Shown: positions 56,543-64,000, counted from the stretch's first letter. The stretch is DNA of 64,000 nucleotides from Streptomyces lunaelactis (GCF_003054555.1 NZ_CP026304.1:4278001-4342000), one strand, 5' to 3'. Notes: a model not told the origin generated them from the sequence alone. Numbers and translations are program-made.

Positions 56543-56599
56543 TGTAGGTTCTCACTACCTGATTCACCGTCAGTTCACGTGACCTGCGGCTTTGCACAG

Positions 56600-56813
56600 C
56601 GTTCCAGCATCGTGTCAGTGCCGTATTCCCATGGTGCGTGTCATTTTCCTCGGCGCGCGGGCCCGGAGGCGCCTGCGTGCGGGCGCCGGCCGCATGTTGG
56701 TGAGCGCGGACGATGGTGGAGTCGACCGAGATGTCCCAGTCGATCTCATCTGCCGCGTCGGCAGCGGCCTGGGCTGCTGGAGCAGAAGCTCCCAAGTTCC
56801 GTCCGCGGACCAC
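56600..56813 (-). pseudogene. IS5-family transposase fragment
   Basis: The minus strand encodes AADAADEIDWDISVDSTIV followed by RAHQHAAGA, a well-known stretch around a catalytic Asp of IS5-family DDE transposases. It is cut off on both sides: the upstream part is replaced by phosphotransferase sequence, and the downstream part runs into the transposon left end. Boundaries are approximate. Confidence 0.75.
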
Positions 56814-56835
56814 AGCCTGTCTGGCTGGTTCCGAG

Positions 56836-57114
56836 TTCGAAGTAGAGGTTGCTCACCACCTCGCCGACGTCGACGCACCGGTGGCTGAGCTCGATCCTCG
56901 GGTCGAGCCCCGAGTCTATTTGCGTGACGCCGTCGCCATCTCGCTCTGGACCTACTACGAACCTGTGGGATCAGAGATCGCGCCGATCGACTACGCAGAC
57001 GTGCTCAGGCGACACCATGCCGCCCTGCGCCAGATCGATCTGGACGCACCGCATTTCACCGATCGAGTCGCCGCGGCACTCAGAGAAGTGAACAACCGGG
57101 AGCAGCCTTCCTAG
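56836..57114 (+). pseudogene. aminoglycoside phosphotransferase-family fragment
   Basis: About 90 residues starting FEVEVAHHLADVDAPVAELDP and including LWTYYEPVGSEIAP and HHAALRQIDLDAPHFTDRV match the N-lobe to linker region of an APH-family kinase. The ATP-binding start and the whole catalytic lobe are missing. The frame opens from the IS5 fragment, so the junction near 56830 probably marks an old insertion. Confidence 0.65.
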
Positions 57115-57136
57115 CGGGCCGAGCGCGGCGGTGGTC

Positions 57137-58117
57137 TCAGCGCCAGTCGTCGATCACATACGCGTCGGGGTGGCTGTACCCGGGTTCGTTGGGCCTGTGC
57201 ATGGTCACGCCCTGCAACCAGGTGCGGAAACCGCGGTCGATCATGCGCCGGTAGGCATCCGAGCGGCCCAGGTTCATGCCAGCGTCCAGTTGCCCCAGCC
57301 CGCGCTCGGCGGCCAGCCACTCGCACGCGTCGAGCAGTCGCTCGAACCGGTCGGCGGCCTCCGGACCAGGACGTACGGCGCCGAATTTGACGAAGCACAC
57401 GTCCTCGCCAGCCTCCGACCCGGCTCCGCAGTGACAGACGGCCAGGCCATCGAGCTCGGAGCCAGCGCCATGGAGCAGGATGGTGTCACCGAGTCCCTGC
57501 GCGTGCGCGGCCACGATCTCGCGTTCCAGGCTCAGGCCCTCGTACACGGCCCCGGTCAGTGCTCCACAGAGACTCAGCACGTCAGGCCGCTCGGCGGCGG
57601 GCAGGTCGCCATAGAGCACCCGGCCGGGGACTGGGGCACCGTCTGCGACATGCTTCTTCATGATGGCTGTGAGGAATCGAGGCCAGAAACCGTACCGGCG
57701 GTAGAGCTCAAGGTGCTTGGGACTGTGCGAGAAGGTGAACAGGCCGAGGTGGCGGTTCCCCCAGGCGTCGAAGCAGTCTATGACCGGCTCCATCAGACGC
57801 CTGCCGATGCCCTGGTCCCACAGATCCGGACGCACGGTCAGCGGTCCGAAAAACCCGACGCTGCCCCAGTTAGTGGCAAAGTTCGATCCAACTACTTCGC
57901 CCTCGACCGTCGCTGCGAAGGCCGCCTGTGGATCGGCCGCCCAGCGAGTGCGGACGTAGTCGGCGGTCCCGAAGAATGTCTTCGGCTCGGGAGCCCCGAG
58001 GAACGTCCCGAAGGCGACCCTGAAGACCTCGTCGGCCCGATCCAGGTCCGCCTCACCCAGAGGGCGGACTGATACCGGGGCCGCGTCACTCTTGCGCTCC
58101 GCTGCTGGTGGGACCAT
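57137..58117 (-). CDS. GNAT N-acetyltransferase (transposon cargo)
   Basis: This 326-residue protein has a GNAT domain (FFGPLTVRPDLWDQGIGRRLMEPV and YRRYGFWPRFLT) and a C-terminal half that resembles a second, degenerate GNAT (ACEWLAAERGLGQLDAGMNLGR). ATG 58117 follows GGAGG at nine-base spacing, and the longer upstream frame is unsupported. It lies inside the Tn7-like element and is its only intact gene, so it may be cargo. The substrate is unknown. Confidence 0.87.
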   Translation of the reverse strand: MVPPAAERKSDAAPVSVRPLGEADLDRADEVFRVAFGTFLGAPEPKTFFGTADYVRTRWAADPQAAFAATVEGEVVGSNFATNWGSVGFFGPLTVRPDLWDQGIGRRLMEPVIDCFDAWGNRHLGLFTFSHSPKHLELYRRYGFWPRFLTAIMKKHVADGAPVPGRVLYGDLPAAERPDVLSLCGALTGAVYEGLSLEREIVAAHAQGLGDTILLHGAGSELDGLAVCHCGAGSEAGEDVCFVKFGAVRPGPEAADRFERLLDACEWLAAERGLGQLDAGMNLGRSDAYRRMIDRGFRTWLQGVTMHRPNEPGYSHPDAYVIDDWR

Positions 58118-58684
58118 CACTCTCTCCCTCCGACACCCTTTTCCATCGCACCACGGAGGTGCGCCGCAGGCGAGGCGAACGGTCTGGTGACATACCCGAG
58201 GATCGAGGACCAATCCGGTCTTGCGGGTGCCGAGGCTCAGGAAAGCCACCCCTGCCCGGGATGGGGAGACGGGTGCTGTCCGTTCTCGTGAACATCGACC
58301 TCGCCCCCGGGCGGGCGCCTTCCAGAGTGCTGAACGACCGCTGTCGTGATCCGTGAACAAAACCACCCATGCCCCCGAAGAAGTGGGAAAGCACTATGCG
58401 GGGGCTGACCACAGCCTGATTCACCAGTGCCGCGCCTTGAACTGGGCGATGTTCTCGGCCTGGCGCTGGCGTCGAGACGACCAAATGCCTGACCGGGACC
58501 ACTGGAGAGTGGAGGGACTCAACCGGGTTCGTGCTGCACTCGATCGCTGCGCACTGGGCTGAACTGGAGGCAGAAGGGCTGCTGGGTCCCGATCCGCTGC
58601 ACCGTGTGCGGCATCCCGACACGGTGCAGCGGACGGACTTGGCCAGCTTGAGAGGACATCCCATCCCCTCGCCCAGTGCCCACG
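58118..58684. other. interior of the Tn7-like element without a recognisable gene
   Basis: Several frames of 60-80 residues cross this stretch on both strands, including 58353-58562 (plus), and a plus frame ending at TAG about 58706 that reads AELEAEGLLGPDPLHR. I cannot match any to a family. Composition is less GC-biased at third positions than in the core genes, fitting decayed or foreign DNA. Confidence 0.4.
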
Positions 58685-59131
58685 TCAACGCCCCGGACAC
58701 GCACTAGTCACATGATCGGCCGGACAGGTCCCAGTTCTGTCGCCGCGTGGATCGCTGCGACTACGGCTTCGCCGATCGGGGTCAATTTCATTGGTGACGC
58801 CGTGGTTGCCGGAGCGGTAGCCCGTCAGCATCTCCCGGACATGCTCGGCCCGCTCCAGAACCTCCTTCTTCTCCCTCTTGGTCAGGCGGTTCAGCACGAC
58901 GGCCACGAGATCCTCATCGTCGGTGGAGGACGGGCCCGACCTGTCGTGGATCAGCTCGGCGCGATCGGAGGTCAGCAACTCACGCAGCGACATCCGGGCC
59001 AGCCGGTCACGCCCGTCCCTGAGGACGACCTCCATGCCCATGGCCAGGCTGACGAACTCCACGACCTCGACCGTCTCGCCGTCCAGCCGGAAGTGCGTCC
59101 CGACCCCCAGCCTCGTCCCCGCCCAGCTCAT
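58685..59131 (-). pseudogene. tnsB: tnsB-like transposase (Mu-type), only the N-terminus left
   Basis: ATG 59131 (MSWAGTRLGVGTHFRLDG) overlaps the tnsA stop in the ATGA manner. About 110 residues (LRELLTSDRAELI, REKKEVLERAEHVREMLTGYRSGN) match the N-terminal region of actinobacterial TnsB / Mu transposase C-terminal-domain proteins as I recall them. The rest, including the whole RNase H-like DDE core, is missing. After about 58800 the frame enters unrelated sequence. Confidence 0.7.
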
Positions 59132-59851
59132 GCGGCCCTCCGCAGCACGTGGCCCGCGCTCAGCGGCCGGTCCAGCGCAGTCGTGACATGCCCGGACCAC
59201 AGAACGTGCAACACCGCGGACTTCACCAGCGGCCGGGGCCATTCCGGCAGCAGCCGGAAGGCATCGCCCAGCGACATCCCGTCCAGATCAGCGGCCCGTA
59301 AAGCGGCCACCAGGTACGAACAGCCAGGCGCGGCGGTAGCCCGCGAGGAACCGGACGTTCTCCAGCACGTGCGGATCCGGCTCGCTCCACACCTCATACC
59401 GCCACCCGCGCGACATGACCGCCTCCCGTGTCCAGGCGAAGGTGAAGGCGACCTCCGGCTTCTCAAGCCGGTGACGCGGTTTGACATCCACGAGCACCGG
59501 ACCGTCATGCGTCAGTAGCAGATAGTCCGGGATGTGCTTGCGGACCTTGCCATCGATATCGGCCTTGAGCAGGAAGGGCTGGGCGACGATGTGCCGCACT
59601 TCCGGGGCGAAGTCGGCGAACATCAGCCGCCCCAGTTCCAGCCGCGACTCGTAGATCACATGATCGCCCACGGTGGCCGACCAGTATGTGCCCGAGTAGT
59701 GCTGCTGCCCCTTGTACCAGCGGAACGTCCGCCACGGCCGGGCCTCGCCCAGCAGTGAGAGCGGCACCGACGGCCACTCCAGGTCCTCCACCACGGTCTC
59801 GTCACCGCGCCGAACGCTCAGCCGTACCGGCGCGGCCACCGCTGTACCCAT
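59128..59851 (-). pseudogene. tnsA: tnsA-like transposase endonuclease, frameshifted
   Basis: ATG 59851 opens a TnsA-like endonuclease that nicks the 5' transposon ends in Tn7-type systems. Nuclease residues are visible: Glu in YESRLELGRL, Asp in HIPDYLL, and Asp/Lys in VLVDVKPRHR. After FLAGYRRAWLF the frame ends at a TGA near 59288. The proper continuation (YLVAALRAADLDGMSLGDAFRLLPEW) is in the next frame and runs to TGA 59128. A single small indel near 59310-59330 explains this. Confidence 0.78.
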
Positions 59852-60000
59852 CGGACCACCAACCCCGCGATTTCCGAGGCAGCCCTACTGGCCACCGAAC
59901 GCTGGGGTCCTGCCCCGGTCGGCAGCGGAGACGACGATCAGGGAGGTCCTCTACACGAAGAGGGGAACTACTCGTCCACGGAGCATGATTTCCATCCCCG

Positions 60001-60064
60001 TGGCCAAGTGGCCACGCGGTGGCCACCGCCGATGGAAAGTGGCCACGCGTTTTGGGAACCTACA
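60001..60064. repeat. right end of the Tn7-like element with repeated GGCCA sites
   Basis: TGGCCA occurs four times in 45 bases (60001, 60009, 60020, 60040), mostly as GTGGCCAC, followed by the terminal GAACCTACA. Tn7 right ends carry four overlapping TnsB sites, so these are candidate TnsB-binding sites. The 59852-60000 stretch before them holds no gene; a plus frame there reads REVLYTKRGTT, which resembles the C-terminus of the regulator at 53756. Confidence 0.7.
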
Positions 60065-60069
60065 GCCGG
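60065..60069. repeat. 5-bp target-site duplication, right copy (GCCGG)
   Basis: GCCGG follows the right transposon terminus immediately and is separated by five bases from the dnaB stop codon (60075-60077). It is identical to 56538-56542. Confidence 0.85.
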
Positions 60070-60074
60070 CTCGG

Positions 60075-61556
60075 TCAGGTCTGCGCCATATCGACGAAGC
60101 GGGAGTAGTGGCCCTGGAAGGCGACGGTGATCGTCGCCGTCGGACCGTTACGGTGCTTGGCCACGATCAGGTCCGCCTCGCCCGCGCGGGGTGACTCCTT
60201 CTCGTACGCGTCCTCGCGGTGCAGCAGGATGACCATGTCCGCGTCCTGCTCGATGGATCCCGATTCACGCAGGTCGGAGACCATCGGCTTCTTGTCCGTA
60301 CGCTGCTCGGGGCCACGGTTCAGCTGGGAGAGGGCGATCACCGGGAGCTCGAGCTCCTTGGCCAGCAGCTTGAGATTTCGGGACATGTCCGAGACCTCCT
60401 GCTGACGGCTCTCGGCGCGCTTCGAACCGCCGGACTGCATCAGCTGCAGATAGTCGATGACGACGAGCTTCAGACCATTGCGCTGCTTGAGCCGTCGGCA
60501 CTTGGCCCGGATCTCCATCATCGAGAGGTTCGGGGAGTCGTCGATGTAAAGCGGGGCCTGGGAGACATCCGGCATCCGGCGGGCCAGCCGGGTCCAGTCC
60601 TCGTCCGTCATCGTCCCGGAGCGCATGTGGTGCAGCGCCACACGCGCCTCGGCGGACAGCAGACGCATCGCGATCTCATTGCGCCCCATTTCGAGGGAGA
60701 AGATCACGCTGGGCAGGTTGTTCTTGATCGAACAGGCGCGGGCGAAGTCCAGCGCGAGCGTGGACTTACCCATGGCGGGACGGGCCGCGATGACGATCAT
60801 CTGGCCCGGGTGCAGTCCGTTCGTCAGCGAGTCGAAGTCGGTGAAGCCGGTCGGCACACCGGTCATCTCGCCGCTGCGCGAACCGATCGCCTCGATCTCG
60901 TCGAGCGCGCCCTCCATGATGTCGCCGAGCGGGAGATAGTCCTCGCTGGTGCGCTGCTCGGTGACGGCATAGATCTCGGCCTGGGCGGAGTTGACGATCT
61001 CGTCGACGTCGCCATCGGCCGCGTATCCCATCTGCGTGATCTTGGTGCCGGCTTCCACCAGCCTGCGGAGCACCGCGCGCTCATGGACGATCTCCGCGTA
61101 GTACGACGCGTTGGCCGCGGTCGGCACCGACTGGACCAGCGTGTGGAGATACGGCGCCCCGCCGACGCGGGTGATCTCGCCACGCTTGACCAGCTCCGCC
61201 GCGACGGTGATCGGGTCGGCCGGCTCGCCCTTGGCATAGAGGTCGAGGATCGCCGTGTAGACCGTCTCGTGGGCGGGCCGGTAGAAGTCATGGCCCTTGA
61301 TGATCTCCACGACATCGGCGATGGCGTCCTTGGAGAGCAACATGCCGCCGAGGACGGACTGCTCGGCATCGAGGTCCTGGGGAGGCACCCGCTCGAAACC
61401 GGGGGAGCTTCCGTCCCAGCCTCCGCTCTCCCTGCCCCGCTCGTGCTGGTCCTCGCGGCCACCACGACCGTCGCTGCGGCGCTGGCGGGAGACGGGCAGA
61501 CGGTCACCAGGACCATCTGGGGCCCACGGGTCGTCCAAGGGCTCGGAAATGCTCAC
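60075..61556 (-). CDS. dnaB: replicative DNA helicase
   Basis: This 493-residue DnaB hexameric helicase unwinds DNA at the replication fork. The N-terminal domain (PPQDLDAEQSVLGGMLLSK) binds primase, and the RecA-like domain has Walker A ARPAMGKST and Walker B LVVIDYLQLM. The first 55 residues are Arg/Gly/Asp-rich and disordered. No intein is present. GTG 61556 (MSISEPLDDPW) follows GGAGG at eight-base spacing. A Tn7-like transposon begins just beyond its stop. Confidence 0.97.
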   Translation of the reverse strand: MSISEPLDDPWAPDGPGDRLPVSRQRRSDGRGGREDQHERGRESGGWDGSSPGFERVPPQDLDAEQSVLGGMLLSKDAIADVVEIIKGHDFYRPAHETVYTAILDLYAKGEPADPITVAAELVKRGEITRVGGAPYLHTLVQSVPTAANASYYAEIVHERAVLRRLVEAGTKITQMGYAADGDVDEIVNSAQAEIYAVTEQRTSEDYLPLGDIMEGALDEIEAIGSRSGEMTGVPTGFTDFDSLTNGLHPGQMIVIAARPAMGKSTLALDFARACSIKNNLPSVIFSLEMGRNEIAMRLLSAEARVALHHMRSGTMTDEDWTRLARRMPDVSQAPLYIDDSPNLSMMEIRAKCRRLKQRNGLKLVVIDYLQLMQSGGSKRAESRQQEVSDMSRNLKLLAKELELPVIALSQLNRGPEQRTDKKPMVSDLRESGSIEQDADMVILLHREDAYEKESPRAGEADLIVAKHRNGPTATITVAFQGHYSRFVDMAQT

Positions 61557-61705
61557 CCGGGCCACCTCCTCCCGTCCGCTCCGCGGACCTCGCCGTGCCA
61601 CTCTTTTCTACGGCACGACACTGACAAAACGAGTTGCCAGACTCCGGTTCCGGCGCGTCGGGCGACGGTCCACGGTAGGCCCGTCGGCACCGTCAGCCAA
61701 TCTGG

Positions 61706-61794
61706 TTATCCACAGGCCATGTGGACGACGGACCAGATGCTGTGGAGAACCCCTCGGAACCTGTGCACGGACCGGGGGACAGTACTGTGGACAA
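61706..61794. promoter_or_regulatory. group of DnaA-box-like sequences upstream of dnaB
   Basis: Within 89 bases lie TTATCCACA (61706-61714, plus) and three minus-strand boxes: TCGTCCACA (61720-61728), TTCTCCACA (61741-61749) and TTGTCCACA (61786-61794). All fit the Streptomyces DnaA consensus as I recall it. The 425-base dnaB-MATE gap holds no gene. DnaA control of dnaB or titration of DnaA is possible; this is inference. Confidence 0.65.
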
Positions 61795-61981
61795 ACTCAT
61801 AGCCACCTCGCTTCACGTACTCTGACCTGGCCTTTTTCCGTCCACCGGCTGTGGGGGAGAAAAACTTTCCCGACTGGACCAAGATCAGAACAAACGGCGC
61901 ACGACAGAACGGACACCAAGAGGAGTGGTAAGGACCACGGGCGGATTGCATCTCTTACCTGTGGAAGATTAGATTGCTGCC

Positions 61982-63319
61982 ATGACACAGGCTCCCGCGG
62001 CACCGAAGGACCGCCGGCGACAGCACGACCGAGAGATCATCGCGCTCGCGGTCCCCGCCTTCGGAGCCCTCGTCGCCGAGCCGCTCTTCGTGATGGTCGA
62101 CAGTGCAGTCGTCGGCCACCTCGGTACGCCGCAACTCGCCGGCCTGGGCGTCGCAGCGGCCCTTCTGATGACCGCAGTGAGCATCTTCGTCTTTCTCGCC
62201 TACGCGACCACAGCCGCCGTCGCACGCCGCGTCGGCGCGGGCGATCTCGCGGCCGCCATCCGGCAGGGCATGGACGGCATCTGGCTCGCGCTGCTGCTCG
62301 GTGTCGTCGTCATCGCCGTCACCCTCCCCACCGCTCCCTGGCTCGTCCAGCTCTTCGGCGCCTCTGACACCGCAGCCCCGTACGCCACCACGTACCTGCG
62401 GATCTCCAGCCTCGGCATCCCCGCGATGCTGGTCGTGCTCGCCGCCACCGGCGTACTGCGCGGCCTCCAGGACACCAGGACCCCTCTGTATGTCGCCATC
62501 GGCGGCTTCGCCGCCAACGCGGCGCTCAATGTCGGACTCGTCTACGGCGCCGGACTCGGCGTCGCCGGCTCCGCCTGGGGCACGGTCATCGCCCAGTGCG
62601 CGATGGCCGCCGCCTATCTGATCGTGGTCGTACGGGGAGCGCGTCGGCACGGCGCCTCCCTGCGCCCCGACACCGTAGGGATACGAGCCAGTGCCCAGGC
62701 AGGTGCCCCTCTCCTGGTCCGTACGCTCTCACTGCGCGCCGTCCTGCTGATCGCCACCGCTGTGGCGGCCCGCCTGGGCGACACCGATATCGCCGCCCAC
62801 CAGATCGTCCTCTCCCTGTGGAACCTGATGTCCTTTGCACTCGACGCGATCGCCATCGCCGGGCAGTCGATCATCGGCCGCTATCTGGGAGCCGACGACG
62901 CAGAGGGTGCCCGGCAGGCCTGTCGCCGCATGGTGCAGTGGGGCGCCGCCGCAGGTGTGGTGCTCGGCATTCTGGTCGTTGTTTCCCGGCCGTTCTTCAT
63001 CCCCCTGTTCACCAGCGACCAGGCGGTGCAGGACACTCTGCTCCCGGCGCTGCTGGTGGTAGCCGTCTCCCAGCCGATCGCCGGCATCGTCTTCGTACTG
63101 GACGGCGTACTGATGGGAGCGGGCGACGGCCGCTATCTGGCCGGGGCGATGCTGGTCACGCTGGCAGTCTTCGCCCCTGTCGCCCTGCTCGTCCCCGCCT
63201 TCGGCGGCGGACTGACCACCCTGTGGTTGGCCATGACGCTGATGATGACCGTCCGCATGCTGACTCTCTGGCTCCGCGCCCGCTCCGGTCGCTGGATCGT
63301 CACCGGCGCCACGCGCTGA
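61982..63319 (+). CDS. MATE-family efflux transporter (DinF type)
   Basis: This 445-residue transporter has twelve membrane helices in two homologous halves. EPLFVMVDSAVVGHLGTPQLAGLGVAAAL in the first half is typical of DinF-like MATE proteins. Such proteins export cationic drugs or metabolites using Na or H gradients; the substrate is unknown. ATG 61982 is used. A parS site and a bidirectional terminator follow. Confidence 0.93.
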   Translation: MTQAPAAPKDRRRQHDREIIALAVPAFGALVAEPLFVMVDSAVVGHLGTPQLAGLGVAAALLMTAVSIFVFLAYATTAAVARRVGAGDLAAAIRQGMDGIWLALLLGVVVIAVTLPTAPWLVQLFGASDTAAPYATTYLRISSLGIPAMLVVLAATGVLRGLQDTRTPLYVAIGGFAANAALNVGLVYGAGLGVAGSAWGTVIAQCAMAAAYLIVVVRGARRHGASLRPDTVGIRASAQAGAPLLVRTLSLRAVLLIATAVAARLGDTDIAAHQIVLSLWNLMSFALDAIAIAGQSIIGRYLGADDAEGARQACRRMVQWGAAAGVVLGILVVVSRPFFIPLFTSDQAVQDTLLPALLVVAVSQPIAGIVFVLDGVLMGAGDGRYLAGAMLVTLAVFAPVALLVPAFGGGLTTLWLAMTLMMTVRMLTLWLRARSGRWIVTGATR

Positions 63320-63327
63320 ACTTCGAT

Positions 63328-63341
63328 GTTTCACGTGAAAC
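63328..63341. promoter_or_regulatory. parS (ParB-binding palindrome)
   Basis: This is a perfect GTTTCACGTGAAAC nine bases after the MATE stop, between converging genes. It is the fourth identical copy in the window. Confidence 0.95.
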
Positions 63342-63365
63342 ACGACACGTGCAGGACGTCAAAGC

Positions 63366-63398
63366 GGAAGGGCCGCACCCTTGGGGTGCGACCCTTCC
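63366..63398. terminator. bidirectional terminator between MATE and rplI
   Basis: GGAAGGGCCGCACCC pairs with GGGGTGCGACCCTTCC with one mismatch around a loop of two or three bases. It lies midway between the converging MATE and rplI genes and should serve both. Confidence 0.8.
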
Positions 63399-63428
63399 TA
63401 CTGCTCAGTCGAGCAAGTTACGCAGCGC

Positions 63429-63875
63429 TCAGGCGGCGATGACCTCGACGCCAAGCTTCGCGGCAACCTCGGGGTGCAGACGCACAGACACCTGGTGCGA
63501 ACCCAGGGTCTTGATCGGCGAACCGAGCTCAACGCGGCGCTTGTCGACCTCCGGACCACCGGCAGCCTTGATCGCCGAGGCGATGTCGGCCGGGGTGACG
63601 GAACCGAAGAGACGGCCGGCGTCGCCGGAGCGAACAGCCAGACGGACCTTGACGGCTTCGAGCTGGCCCTTGATCGAATTGGCCTGCTCGATGGTCGCGA
63701 TCTCGTGGATCTTGCGGGCGCGGCGGATCTGCGCCACGTCCTTCTCGCCACCCTTGGTCCAGCGGATCGCGAAACCACGCGGGACCAGGTAGTTGCGAGC
63801 GTATCCGTCCTTGACGTCAACGACGTCGCCGGCGGCACCGAGGCCAGAGACCTCGTGGGTGAGGATGATCTTCAT
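63429..63875 (-). CDS. rplI: 50S ribosomal protein L9
   Basis: This 148-residue L9 has the normal length. The N-terminal rRNA-binding domain begins [13 protein letters not shown] and includes [18 protein letters not shown] connecting helix and the C-terminal domain follow. It is the last gene of the ribosomal-protein operon whose preceding member rpsR ends 18 bases upstream. Confidence 0.97.
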   Translation of the reverse strand: MKIILTHEVSGLGAAGDVVDVKDGYARNYLVPRGFAIRWTKGGEKDVAQIRRARKIHEIATIEQANSIKGQLEAVKVRLAVRSGDAGRLFGSVTPADIASAIKAAGGPEVDKRRVELGSPIKTLGSHQVSVRLHPEVAAKLGVEVIAA

Positions 63876-63893
63876 TAGTCGGTCACCCTTCCC

Positions 63894-64000
63894 TTATCGC
63901 GCGGTGGACGTGTAGGGCAGCAGCGCCATCTCACGGCTGTTCTTCACAGCCGTGGCGACGTCACGCTGGTGCTGCGTGCAGTTGCCGGTGACGCGACGGG
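63894..64000 (-). CDS. rpsR: 30S ribosomal protein S18, C-terminal part
   Basis: The minus strand reads [19 protein letters not shown] and then [15 protein letters not shown] before TAA at 63894-63896. This is the conserved C-terminus of S18. The start lies beyond the right window edge. Order rpsR-rplI is the standard bacterial arrangement. Confidence 0.95.
   Translation of the reverse strand, partial: RRVTGNCTQHQRDVATAVKNSREMALLPYTSTAR

Larger units (their letters stand above)
56543..60064. mobile_element. degraded Tn7-like transposon inserted at the dnaB 3' end
   Basis: The element is bounded by 9-bp perfect terminal inverted repeats, TGTAGGTTC at 56543-56551 and GAACCTACA at 60056-60064, starting TGT and ending ACA as in Tn7. 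It is flanked by GCCGG on both sides. Inside lie a frameshifted tnsA, a truncated tnsB, an intact GNAT gene and fragments of an IS5 transposase and a phosphotransferase. No TnsC/TniB, TniQ/TnsD or Cas genes remain. tnsA lies next to the right end and reads away from dnaB, the same arrangement as Tn7 beside glmS. It can no longer move by itself. Confidence 0.85.

Noticed and set aside
56529..56551. Palindrome GAACCTACA-GCCGG-TGTAGGTTC as a regulator operator or hairpin
   Set aside because: Its left arm plus GCCGG recurs at 60056-60069 beside tnsA, and the surroundings match a transposon right end, so two transposon termini explain it better.
56543..60064. CRISPR-associated transposon
   Set aside because: No Cas genes, CRISPR repeats or TniQ remain; only TnsA/TnsB-like pieces are visible.

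Overview
The window is chromosomal DNA from a high-GC actinomycete, almost certainly a Streptomyces. It is GC-rich at third codon positions, uses many GTG starts and 4-base GTGA/ATGA overlaps, and carries genus markers: ssgA, a Streptomyces-type Rex operator, the parS palindrome, and a copper-trafficking cluster of the Sco/ECuC/DtpA type. As far as I recall, the gene order follows the core of the S. coelicolor chromosome close to oriC (pheA-serS ... cyd ... thiC ... ssgA ... dnaB-rplI-rpsR). Four perfect parS sites and three groups of DnaA boxes fit that position.

Layout. 1-8.9 kb: partial pepP, a HATPase anti-sigma-like kinase, an operon for extracytoplasmic copper handling (YcnI-like, sco, ecuC, copCD, Tat-exported DyP peroxidase), then pheA. 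8.9-12.1 kb: a DnaA-box-rich gap, serS with a HAD phosphatase, and tRNA-Ser(GCT). 12.1-15.6 kb: a four-gene operon of two ABC-2 exporters. 15.9-20.4 kb: an M24 peptidase homologue, an EphD-like hydrolase-dehydrogenase fusion, a ferritin-like metal protein and a MerR regulator. 20.4-24.2 kb: kptA, an LLM flavin enzyme, a HAD phosphatase and an M23 peptidase. 24.2-30.4 kb: cydA-cydB-cydCD (bd oxidase) under a Rex operator. 30.6-38.8 kb: hisC, a LacI regulator, a phosphoesterase, a membrane protein, thiC with a TPP riboswitch, and a YibE/F protein. 38.8-50.7 kb: ssgA beside a decayed ssgR, small membrane and cupin genes, ptpA and a cystathionine lyase homologue, LysR, Nudix, a flavohaemoglobin-like protein, HAD, GNATs and an HTH_42 (AlkZ-like fold) protein.

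50.8-60.07 kb is plastic. It holds a serine hydrolase, a truncated ABC ATPase beside a DUF4097 gene with a divergent two-HTH regulator, a WYL regulator facing a RidA gene, and broken genes (DUF488, aminoglycoside phosphotransferase, IS5 transposase). Its right part is a degraded Tn7-like transposon at 56543-60064. The element has a frameshifted tnsA, a truncated tnsB, 9-bp terminal inverted repeats (TGTAGGTTC) and a 5-bp target duplication (GCCGG). It sits five bases beyond the dnaB stop codon, in the same relative orientation as Tn7 beside glmS. A second, similar right end abuts it across the same GCCGG, which suggests serial insertion at a dnaB-linked attachment site.

60.07-64 kb returns to core genes: dnaB, a DnaA-box group, a MATE exporter, parS, rplI and the end of rpsR. 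I saw no CRISPR array, rRNA, prophage or large biosynthetic gene cluster.
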